This document shows positions 1 through 12,608 of a stretch of DNA of 64,000 nt, piece by piece; within the stretch, counting starts at the first letter, position 1; each line of letters opens with the position of its first letter. Source of the stretch: Cheilinus undulatus. Its lineage: Eukaryota; Chordata; Actinopteri; Labriformes; Labridae. The notes beneath the pieces were generated by a model. The model saw only the letters and a list, made by a program, of their open reading frames with translations, was not told where the DNA came from and made no database searches. Location of the stretch: contig NC_054865.1 in the NCBI RefSeq assembly GCF_018320785.1, forward strand, positions 40,055,398 through 40,119,397, read 5' to 3'. The position numbers and the translations under genes are program-made.

Positions 1-1258
1 GCAGTAAAAGTGCAAGCCAGCGGTGCTATTAATGTTTGGCAACGAGCCTCATAAGCCTCCTCTGGGATACTGACTGTAAACTTGGATGACTTTCAATGAC
101 CCTGTCCTTGTCCATGAAGGAGATATGATTAGCTCAGAATGAAGAGTCATGGCTGCACAAGGCAATCAAGAAAATATGAATCATATAAGTACAGAGTGCT
201 GCAGTAATCAAATGTGTTAGCATTTTAGCATTTCTGGTTCCATTGTCTTTGGGAGCTCGGAATGAGTTTTTGGTTAGATGCCTGAAATAAGGTCTCTGTA
301 AAACACAAGCTAAGGAGATTTAAACATTTTCCTACAATGTAAAATACATCTGGAAGTGTCACACTTGTAAAACCCTTAAGGTTTTACACCTCTTACGAAA
401 GGTGGTTGCTAGCAAATAGCTAACTAGACCATCAGAGTTTGGATCATAAAATACCATCAAGCAAAACATGTCAACCAGTTTGCCTTTCACCCAGTGTTTT
501 CGCTAATACTTCTATGAAACAAACTTTGCAATGTGTTGTTCACACTAAGAAGGAAATCCTTTATAGAGAAGGTAAGAGTGTGACATTAGTCGACCATAGT
601 GTAGTTCCTGTTAAATTCCACTTCTCTTTCAGACTGGGTGCATGTTTACTGTGTGCCAGTTATGGCGCATGTGTGCTGTCATAGCTGTGTTTTTCTTCTT
701 AAGTTTTACCTCAATAAATCTCCCTGCAAGCGACTGATACATTGATTGAACCAGGAAAAAATCAGAATTAAAGCATTCCTCCACAGAAATGAAAAATTTG
801 GTATTACTCTGAAAAGTTAAACTGTTATCTGTTTAACTTGCCTGCGACATATTTTATCAATGTGGACATACTGTAAATGTCTGCTAATACAAGGTAAATA
901 TGGCGCTCTATGTATCATTTTCCTGTCTACTTTAGCCAATAGACGCTTGCAATTTATGGGAAAAGTAGACCAGCGTGGCTGCAATGTACCCAGTCTGAAA
1001 TGCTTCAAAATGCTTCAAAAATTATAAAAGTTGTGTCTACTTCTTAAGACTATCTTGTGAAACAAAATGCACATGTGTCTTAAGCCACAGAGCCTATATT
1101 CAGTAATAAAATAAAACCTCAAAAAAACATTGGCTTTTGGTTGATATAAAGTGTAGTGCTAACTTCTGTTTGGCCTACAAAATCCCATCATCCCTGCAGC
1201 ACTCTAATGGTTAAGATATAATTGTATACTTGTATTTACATTCTTCACACAGGATCCC
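1..1258. other. Non-coding sequence, probably inside cmtm4 intron 1; nothing recognised
   Basis: No exon-like reading frame, RNA gene or clear repeat is visible here. The short open frames match no family known to me. The stretch lies downstream (minus strand) of the cmtm4 first exon, whose donor site is at 3259-3260, so it is inferred to be part of the large first intron. The later MARVEL-domain exons were not found and should lie left of the window. Confidence 0.4.
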
Positions 1259-1881
1259 TAGAGCTCAGTTAGAGTGACCGTCAGGCTCTTGGTCAACTCT
1301 CTTACTGTGGAATTTCTAACCCTGATTGCTCAATTTGGCTGGGTGACCAGAGTCCTGATTGTGCCAGACTTCTCCCATTTGAGAAATATGAAGGCCACTG
1401 TGCTCTCAGGAACCTTCAGTGCAGCAGAATATTTTGTAACCTTCCCCATATCCATGCCTTGTAACAATCCTGTCTCTGAGCTCTGCAGGCAGTTCCTTTG
1501 ACCTCATGGCTTGGTTTTTGCTCTGATATGCACTGTCAGCCGTGATGCCTTCTATAGAGAGATGTGTGCCTTTTTCAAATCATGTCAAAACAATTTAATT
1601 TACCACAGGTGGACTCTAATCAAGGCGAAGAAACATCTCATCAAAGATCCAGTAAAATAGGAGGCACCTGAGCTAAATTTCAAATGTTTGTGCAAAGGGT
1701 CTATATAATTGGGTCAATGGGGTATTTCACTTTTTTCATCTTGAATACCTTTGCAAAAAAAACTTAAATGCTGTTCTAACTTTGCCATGATGGGGTAGTG
1801 AGTATAGATTAATGAGAAAAAAATGTGATTTTCTGACTGTAGCACAAGTGAAGGGGGTCTGAATACTGTCTGAATGCACTA
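1259..1881 (-). mobile_element. Tc1-like DNA transposon, 5' half only, decayed
   Basis: Read on the minus strand, this matches the 5' half of a common vertebrate Tc1-like element. The terminal inverted repeat starts near 1881 (TGCATTCAGACAGTATTCAG) and is followed by the usual untranslated leader. A transposase N-terminus starts at about 1507 with the helix-turn-helix pattern MRSKELPAELRDRIVTRH. The frame then breaks after about 25 codons, and the element stops abruptly near 1259. The DDE catalytic domain and the second inverted repeat are missing, so this is a dead 5' fragment. Identification is from memory of Tc1 consensus sequences. Confidence 0.8.
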
Positions 1882-3900
<2,019 letters not shown>

Positions 3901-5910
3901 ACCGAGAGAAAACCTTTTTGTTTCCTATTGTAAACTTGAGCTATTCTCTACAGCAGCAGCCTACAGTGAGGCAGCAGCTTTACTCGCTGTGGATGCAAAA
4001 GCGAGCTTGTCTCCGCCCCTCTAAAAACTGCACATTCTTGTGCAGGATCTGCGCCCGTTTTATTCCCAAACAGCCTGCAAAACGAATCCAGCCGGAACCA
4101 CGCCGTCAGCAGCGAGATCTGCTGCCCTTTCTCCACGTCTGTCTCTTCCTTAGACAAGTCATTTTTCTCATGTCGACATTATTTCACAGAGCTACATAAC
4201 TGCCAGTGAAAACTGAAGCATTTTTGTTTCTGCAGGGAATGGTGTGGCTGCAATTCTTCTAGGAAAACTTAAACGTAGCCTAGTCTATCCTTAACGGCAG
4301 AAAATGACCATATCGATAGTTAGCCTACTTTACATCCCACTACCAGAATTTCATTTTTAAAATCAGATTTTTTTTCTGAATGTAGGTCAAACTGGTCCGG
4401 CTAAGGTTTGGAAACAGAGGACTAAATGGGAAGAGGGATCATATATTTGCATGTGTACGGCAGCAGTTTGGACATTAAATGTTACATATTAAAGTTTAAT
4501 ATCGTTTTCTGTCACCTACATCAACAGAACTTTAAATGTGACAAAAAAGCCTAATCATATATGAATGCATTACTTCCCTCTACCTTACTGACCTCTTGTG
4601 GTAGAGTGGGTTTTAAAGGTTGCCCAGGTGAAAACTTGGAGCTGGAGATGCAGAAACACCTAGGCTTTTATAATTCTATTAAAGTCCCTCTGAAGTGAAA
4701 TAAAAACTTTGTGTCTTAACACACTAGATATGTAGGAATAAGGTTGCTGTAAACATGTGAAAATCCTGTGATCTATGTGTGACTGAATTTTTGATTTCGA
4801 CCATGAAGATGTGACTGTCTTCATGGAAAGTCAAGTGCCAGCTACATGCTGTATTTTTTGTTCATTGGGAGGTAAATTTCCCAAATCTATCAGCCATGTC
4901 CGGTCATTAAAAGTATCATAATGGACAGTTTTGTACCAGAAAACAGTAAATTTAATCCCCAATTTCTGTCTTTCTGCTCTGAAACAGAGCCAGGCACCTT
5001 CTCTGATCGGAAGCATTTTCTTTAATCTTATCCACACAGAGCCGAAAACAATATATTTTCCGTAAACACGGGATCATTTCAGGAAATGTCTGCGTAAGCA
5101 CAGAACCACTGACAATGACTGAAAATGCTGTAGTATATGACAAGCCTGTACGTGGCGCTGTAACACTGCCACAGAAATGCACCAAAAGAGAGAGGAAGAT
5201 TGCAGAAAAGTGCCCAAAACTTTCTCTTGGGTTGCCCTTCTGGTCTTCTCCACAGTCGATTTAAGAACATCTGGTGTATGCTGTTCTTGGTGGTGGGAAA
5301 GGAACATCAGATTTTGCTGTAAAAGCCATAATAAGTTCAATAGCTTCTGCAGCATGAACACAACCCTGTAATCCACCATAGTTGTTTTGGTTTGACACGT
5401 GCATGCAGTTTAAGTGGACTATGTTATGAATGACTTAACGGTTTCAAGAAAGATGCGATTGGCTGTCCACATGGAGATGGTATACTCCTAAATCTGTCTC
5501 CGTGTGGACAGGGCCTGAGAGAATCAATGTAATGAACTTGGAGATGTTTTTTATGTCTGAAATTTGGCCTGGTGGTTCATAGTACAGTGGCCTATCAAAC
5601 AACAAACCTAAAACAAGTATTTCTTTATCACTTTATGGGGACTTTAAGATGTGCAGATTTTTAGATCAAGGATTTTGAGTTTATTCAGTACAGGACGGTT
5701 ACATTTATGTATTTGGTTCTTGTATGAGCACTCCAGAGATTTTATAAATATCAAAGACTACTCAAATCTGTAATAAAATGTGCAGAACCTCCCTCCCAAA
5801 ATGTTTTCAAAGTGTTGCCCCAGCAAGTGCAGTGTTACAGCAAGAAGACCTTAGAAAAAAAAGACAGTGGTAGGTGCCATGTAATTAGATAAGTTAAGGG
5901 ACTGAATGCA
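3901..5910. other. Intergenic sequence between cmtm4 and dync1li2; nothing recognised
   Basis: Several short overlapping open frames occur on both strands, for example at 3888-4199 and 5074-5379. None has a recognisable domain, splice structure or composition. No repeat could be named. Confidence 0.4.
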
Positions 5911-5928
5911 AAGATTAAACTAGTTCAT
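5911..5928 (+). repeat. Left target-site duplication of the L1-like insertion
   Basis: The 18-mer AAGATTAAACTAGTTCAT recurs at 7789-7806 with one mismatch (G to A). The two copies bracket the LINE fragment and its poly(A) tail, as expected for target-primed reverse transcription. Confidence 0.85.
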
Positions 5929-7788
5929 CAGTTTTTCCACTCTCTAGAGGTAGTAGACAAGGCTGCTCCCTAAGTCCTCTGCCCTTGCAGAGGCTATTAG
6001 AACAGACCCTGACATCAGAGGTATTAAGGTGGGTCAGGAAACACACACAATAAACTTATTTGCAGGCGATATCTGTTTACTTTTGTCATATCCAGCACGT
6101 TCACTAAGAAAGCTTTTTATACTGCTAGATAAATAAAGCTCATTTTCAGGATACAGGGTTAACATGGAAAAAAGTGAAATATTGCCTTTAAACAACCTAA
6201 ATTATAAAGAACTGGAACAGACCACCCCCTTTAAATGGTCTCCCCAAGAATTCAAATATTTAGGAGTCACACTAGACAAAAAATTTGAAAGACTAAATTA
6301 CCCAGCTTTTATTCAGAAACTAGAGAATGACTTAAGTCAATGGACTAACCTCCCATTATCATTACTTGGAAGAATAAGCCGTATCAAAATTAATGTCATT
6401 CCAGGATTAATGTATCTTTTTCAATCTCTGCCTATACCCCTATCTGAATCTTTTTTCAAGCACCTGGGTAAAATAGTAAAAAAATTCACCTGGAACAACA
6501 AGACCTCAAGAATGAGATTAAGAAAATTAACATGATATTATAAACTTGGAGTCCTCCATCTCCCAAATTTCAAAATGTATTATTGGGCATTACAAACTCA
6601 GTTTTTCTTCCTGGTCCAAACAAATGCAGCCCAGTCGTGTAAGTCCCCTCTTTGGCAGAACATGCTCTTTCCAACGTTTTATAACAATTACATTTTTAAA
6701 CTCTGGTATGAAAAAGGAATAACACATTGAGAGAACTGTTACACAGGGGACACACTGATGTCATATGAGCAACTTAAGGATACCTATAAACTCTCTAATA
6801 AACATTTTTTGCATGTCTCCAACTAAGAAACTTTCTCAGAAGTACTCTTGGGGATCAAATGTCCTTGACAGGCCTTTTTCTGTTGAACAACTGTTCCATG
6901 ACAATCAGTGCACCTCAAAATTCATTACCAGAGTTTATTCAATGTTGATGCAGAATTCCCAAACATCACGTATAGATAAATCCAAAGAGAGATGGGAATC
7001 AGATCAAAACATAAAAAAAGATGAGTTGTTGTGGCAAGACCTATGCAAGGATAGTGTGTGTGAAACCATTAACCCAAGGGTCAGAACAACTCACTACTAT
7101 TATCTTTACCAGCTCTACTACACTCCTCAGAAGCTACATTAATATAACAACTTAGTATCTTAAAAGTGTTTTAGATGTGGCATCACAGAAGGTACTTTTC
7201 TACATGGTACATAGCTATATATTAAAATTAAAAACTTTCAGAAGGATTTGTGCGATACCATGTCTTCTATCATAGGGGTTCCTTTTCCACTTGATCCTGA
7301 GATATGCTTGCTCAGTAATTTCACCCATCTCAAAGTTAATGGTAATTCTGCAAAATTTAGCAAGGTTTCACTTGCAGTTGCAAGAAAATGTGGAGCATTA
7401 ACCTGGAAATCTGACTGTACTTTATCCCTGTCAAAATGGTTCTCAGAAATGAATAAATGTATCCCACTGGAGAAGATAACTTACAGTCTAAGGAACAAAT
7501 ATAACCAATTTGTCAGGATATGGGAGCCATACATTAATCACACGGACACTCTCAATTTGCAACAGATAGACCCGGATTTGATGTAGTTTTACAGCCCTGG
7601 AGGAAACTCATCAAAAGCATCACCTTTGTCCTTTATTGTTATTTTATTTTATTTGTGTGTGTGCATGCTCTTGTCTTGTTTAACTTTGTTCACCCCATGG
7701 ATGTGTGTGTGGGTGGAAGGAGGAGGGTTAAACCCTGTCTGAACTGTCTAACCAACTGTTGCTGTTGTTTTAATTTGTAAAAAAAAAA
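5929..7788 (+). mobile_element. 5'-truncated L1-like LINE, ORF2 C-terminal half with poly(A) tail, inactive
   Basis: The fragment starts inside the reverse transcriptase. A RQGCSLSPL motif lies near 5955. The catalytic FADDI box appears as F-A-G-D-I at 6059-6073, so one of the two aspartates is lost. A frameshift separates the two motifs. The next open stretch (6164-6535) encodes the typical fish L1 region FKYLGVTLDKKFE ... GRISRIKINVIPGLMYLFQ. Further pieces at 6765-7142 and 7248-7586 resemble the ORF2 C-terminus (ARKCGALTWKSD, IPLEKITYSLRNKY) with stops between them. The insertion ends in an A-run at 7779-7790. It is bounded by an 18-bp direct repeat, so both ends are known. It cannot be active. 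Confidence 0.9.
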
Positions 7789-7806
7789 AAGATTAAACTA
7801 ATTCAT
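7789..7806 (+). repeat. Right target-site duplication of the L1-like insertion
   Basis: AAGATTAAACTAATTCAT directly follows the poly(A) tail and matches 17 of 18 bases at 5911-5928. Confidence 0.85.
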
Positions 7807-8517
7807 TTTTCAATTTAACCTCTAAATATTACTCATTACTACTTGCACAAAAAACAGACTAAAATTTAAATTTGAAATGAACATTTAATTGTGATTCATT
7901 AAGTCTGTAGTATATCTCACTTTTCACGATAAAGCTTAGCGTGAGTTCAAGCAGGAAGACTTTCATTTCCATTCATCCTTTCATTCACTAATAATCACTT
8001 TTTCATGTCTCCCTTTCCCCACTTCCTTTTCCTGCTCTAGTAATCATCTTGTACAGGCGTCTACTCACTTTATATTCTGAGCCAATCCCATTCCACTAAG
8101 ACCTCCCTCAATCCAATCACCCTGTTGCCGTCATGTTTTAAAATCTGCTCTCCTCTCCTCCACAGTCAGTCTGTCGTTTCAGTACAACGGCCGCAACCGC
8201 CTCCACCCCAGCAACATCAAATACATCTCTTCTATGTCCAGGTCCATCTCCTGTGTCATCTCATCAGTATCTGGGTCAAGCTCCTCAGACGTCCATTCTT
8301 CATCTTATCCTTCTCCATCCATCACCACCACCAGTGTCTAGACTGTAAAAATGGGTATCCTATCCTCCTGTCAGCCTCACTTTCCCTTCAAATTCATAAA
8401 ACATCACAATGGAGTCTAACCTCCAAAGACATTTCACATTCTAAAATATTTACAAACATGTAAAATGAATTCTTGTAAAACTTATATTTAGTCTGTCTTG
8501 ATTGAAATGATTAAGAC
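7807..8517. other. Intergenic sequence; nothing recognised
   Basis: The stretch is pyrimidine-rich at 7960-8340 with one open frame (8125-8463, plus) of biased Pro/Ser/Leu composition. That frame has no recognisable domain, so it is not called as a gene. Confidence 0.35.
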
Positions 8518-9152
8518 CAGTGGTTCTTAAGAGGTCTAGCCTCAGCATCCCACCACCTCCTTAAAGGTCATTTATTTTACCCCTTTAAGACAAGTTGATG
8601 TTGATCTCAGCGGTCACCAAAACATGCCTTTGAAGTTTGTTGCTGAAAAACAGTCCAGTATAGGATTTTTCTGAGCCTAAAAGATCCTCTGTTTCAGCCC
8701 TGCTCAGAACAAGCTGATTCTTGGGGGGATTGTGGACAGGTCAGGGGGAATATTTTTTTTTTAGAAAAGCCTGTGACCTTTGATGAGAAATCGTGACCCA
8801 AACTTCTTAAATTTACAACCACTTAATGCAAAAATGTTGACCTTAGATGGAACAAAATATGACTGAACAAAGAGATGGGACAAAACAGTTTAAAGTTACA
8901 GAAGCCCACAATGGACATGCAAGCATACACTTTTATTTTTGTCTGTTTTCCCATGATAGTGTGTTCATTTTGGCTATTTGGAGATTTTAAGACTCGAACA
9001 TGTCATGATGGATAAACTAGCAAACAGAGTAAAATAAAAACATATGAATGCATGTCCACTTACAGCTTCCATACATTTAAGACTTTTCATAACGTATTTT
9101 TTCCCAAAACAGCTCTGCTACCCACTTTGGGCCCACCAGCTGATAACCACTG
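8518..9152. mobile_element. Non-autonomous hAT-like DNA transposon
   Basis: The ends are inverted repeats: CAGTGGTTCTTAA at the left and TGATAACCACTG at the right. CAGTGGTT is the typical end of many vertebrate hAT elements. The flanking 8-mers ATTAAGAC and GTTTAGAT agree at 5 of 8 positions, consistent with a decayed 8-bp target duplication. The interior has no transposase coding sequence. Confidence 0.6.
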
Positions 9153-9284
9153 GTTTAGATTGAAAGAACATCCCCTGCACTTTGATTATGACTATATATT
9201 TGTTTGTTTTCAAATTACCCAAGCGCAGGCTGTGGTTAAATGTTTTTTTGTGCCATAATTGAAGTAACCCCCCCTCCAAAAAAA

Positions 9285-9333
9285 AAAAAAAAAACACATG
9301 TAAGTCAGTAAAATTTTGTATTCTTGGTTTTAT
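9285..9333 (-). terminator. dync1li2: Probable dync1li2 poly(A) signal and downstream U-rich element
   Basis: On the minus strand AATAAA occurs at 9328-9333. About 30 bases downstream is a TGTG plus long T-run (plus-strand poly(A) at about 9280-9295), a typical GU/U-rich cleavage element. Cleavage would fall near 9300-9318. Another AATAAA at 12553-12558 lies only about 50 bases after the stop codon and would give a very short UTR. Confidence 0.5.
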
Positions 9334-12300
9334 TGAAGCCAGGGGTCTGATAAACATTTTCCTTATCTTTGTCGGCGTAAGAAGCTAGAATCCACATGGC
9401 AGCTTAGAGGCTACAGAACTCTGTTAAAGTCATACAATCAAACTTCTGAATTACATCAGGACACAAAATGCAGCCAGCCATGTGCTTACAATGTCTTGAT
9501 ATCCTGAATACAAAAAGGGCTGGAAGCAGAAGCTCATAGTCTCATATAGAAGTAGACGGTCAATAGTGGTTGAAGGCAATTCAGTTATGATGTGAAGAGG
9601 CAGTCGCTTTCCATCGCAGCTAAGTACAAAAGTAACATCTGTTCATTGATCAATCTTGGGAGCAACACCCAACCTTTAGAAAGAGCAAGTGCAACTTTGA
9701 AACCAAGCAGCATGAGAGCACTTCATTACACTCAGCTAAATGTCAAATTATAGTGCGGCCATGTTTACAAAGAAAGATCAGGGTGGTCGATGACATTTCA
9801 AATTTGTCTTAAACAGAAAGTGTCTATGGGGGAAATATTTGACAACTAAAAGAACACATGCCTAGGTAAGATGTAAACAAAAAGGATGTTTTAAAGGCAA
9901 AAAGGACAAACCTGATAACTAATGGTTTATGGTATTTGGTTTCTCTACTTTCAGATGTTCAAAAACATCCCTAATGAGGGTTATGTCTAGATGATTGATA
10001 TTTAATGTACATCACCAACAGAAACAGGTTATTCCACAATCAACCACTAAGGGCATCTTCCAGATCTTCAGCAGCAAATGCAGATAAATAATGATGCTTT
10101 ATAATGAAGGTTAACTTTTAGGGTTAATCACTAAATCTAAGAAAACAAGGCAACGCAAAAAAGGAGAAAAAAATGCATTCTGTATCCTATACCGTACCAA
10201 TGTGGAATTGATACAAGTGTCCAAGGAAAAGTGCTTATTTCAACACGTGTGGGTACTGCTCCTGGCTGTTCTTACAAATTGTGCTTCATCCACAGACGCT
10301 CAGGGGCACATTCCACCCAGTCACAAAAAAGGACAAATAAAAACAATAAGAGCTTTGTTTGATCAAAAGTAAATCCAGAACAGTTTTGTAGCGTCTCTAA
10401 CAAACAAATAAAATCATGCATGAAGCCAACTGTACACAAATATGATCCTAACATCATTCCCTTGCAGCTGAAATTTTCCAAAATAATTTATGCAGTTCCA
10501 TAAATTTCATCAGACAGTTACATTTTCTTTTGAAGTCTGAAACTCCTGATATGGCTGAGTGGAGTAAGGCATATCTACTATTTAAATAGGTCATAATCAA
10601 AATAAGAGCTTACCGTTGGAACTTAAGTTTGGAATGCAAGGGCTCCATGCAAAGTAGGACAAAACAAATGGCCACTGGTTAATCTTATGGATGACTGCCA
10701 ACAATAAAAGCAGAAAATAGTGACTACTATGCATCTTTGGTACATTGTCCCAATTCAATCCAGTTTCCTAGCTTGCTATTACTTAATTAGTAAATAGCTG
10801 CTCTCAACACTTGTCATTAAATCTGTGAACGCTACAGATGAAAACTATCCATAGGATTAAGTAGGGCCTTGCATACAGACTGAAGATAATGTACACTTAA
10901 TTTCATCAACTCATGGTGTCATGAAACCATAAACATTACAGATTTTTGATATGGTACAGTAAAATAATAGAAAAGCAATAATATAAGACAATTAAGCAAC
11001 CCTTTAAGGACACACAAATTAATTAGGAGCATTCCTGTGAAGGCAGGGTGCCCAGTGTGACAAACAGTTAGCTGTACATTGAAGGCAAAGGCTGTCATTT
11101 TAAATGGGCACTGAAAGAGAAAGAACTAAAAGACCTGACTGGACAAACCTACAGGGATAAGTTCCTACAACTACATCATGTAGAAACTGGGAATGTTTTA
11201 ACTGACATGCAAAAGTACAGAGGGCGAATAAAACATGTGAAACCAAAGGAGGACAGTGCTGTCCAACATCAAAGATACAATAACTCATTTTTGATCAAAC
11301 CACAGCAAATCATTGTCTTTTGGCTGCAAGACGAGTGGTTTCACCCGTGTTACGTGTTCGTCTGAGGGACCCAAAAGTTCCAACGTGTGGTTTCTTAGTT
11401 TCTTAATATCAGCAGCCTTTACAGTCTGTATGAAATCAATCTATTGCTCTACTGAAAATGATCAACTAGGCCACAGAAATATCATTTCTGAAAATAACAA
11501 GAGACCACAGGCTTGTTGTACATTAACAAAAATGTAAAACAAAATAAATTATTTGGATGACAAAAAATGGACAAAAACCTTTAAACCGATGATGCTACAG
11601 TGCATTTCCTCTTACGTAGACAAGCACCTCTACTATGACACAAACAGCTAACTGTGCGAGGCACTTAGGAGTTATAGTAGGAAAGATGCTGCCCAACCCC
11701 CTCCCCAAATATACACACTCGTAGCAAAAGAAGTGATTCTGTTGCAACCTCTAAGTCCGTCTATTCCCAACCTTTCTCATTTAGTCAAAGAAGCTATTCA
11801 AAGAATTTGGACAGAATTGCAGTTTATACAAAGTCAAGTTAACCTGAATAGATTTTTGTACTTCTATTTACATAATCCTTCGAGATGATTAGGGTAAATG
11901 ACATGATATGCTATCAGCTATCTGGACTGGTCATATTAGTGTCATGACGTCAGTGGCATTTTAACATGTTAAGCGATGCAGATGAATATTTCCTTAAACC
12001 GAAAAATGGTGCACAAAATAAAATAAAAAGGAGGAAATTTGTATAAATACAACCATTTCATATCCAACATTTTTACATACTACATGTGTTTGCAAGTATT
12101 TCAATTCCTGTTCTCACTGAATATATTTAAACTTTAAATACCTTTCCAATCGCAACCAAATTCCTTCCATAAGATAAGCTTAACTAAAGGCCACAGGACC
12201 AGAAATATTTCCACTCTTTAAACCCATCAAGAGAGGGAGTTTTATCCCAGAGACTGGGGACCTGCAGTCCAGCACGTCAGGCTGCCTGCCAGGGAGTGTG

Positions 12301-12608
12301 CACACGTTTCCATTCACCGACATTCCTCATAAAATAACACTTTCAGCGGAAGAGAGGACAGAAATAAATCCAAGCCTTTAGCACTTATCATCTCATTAAC
12401 ACCTTCACCTCTCTTATATCACACTTTCCATCTCACCAGAGCTCCAAAATATCTGATAGCATCTGAACTCATTTTGGTAAAACCACCATGTGTGCTGACT
12501 GATATAGATGTTGGGAATTTGGTCATTTTCTTTTTTTATCGTTCACATGTACATGTTTTATTTTCCAGAGTATTAATACAGTGGAGGATGCAGCTGTTTT
12601 TGTTGCCT
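9310..12608 (-). other. dync1li2: Probable dync1li2 3' UTR (about 3.3 kb)
   Basis: From the stop codon at 12609-12611 down to the poly(A) signal near 9330 there is no recognisable exon or transposon. The sequence is AT-rich with only short open frames, as expected for a long 3' UTR. The extent is inferred from the signal position. RNA data could show a shorter form using the AATAAA at 12553-12558. Confidence 0.5.

Noticed and set aside
8125..8463. 112-codon plus-strand frame near the LINE
   Set aside because: Pyrimidine-rich composition explains it; no domain, Kozak support or splice partners.
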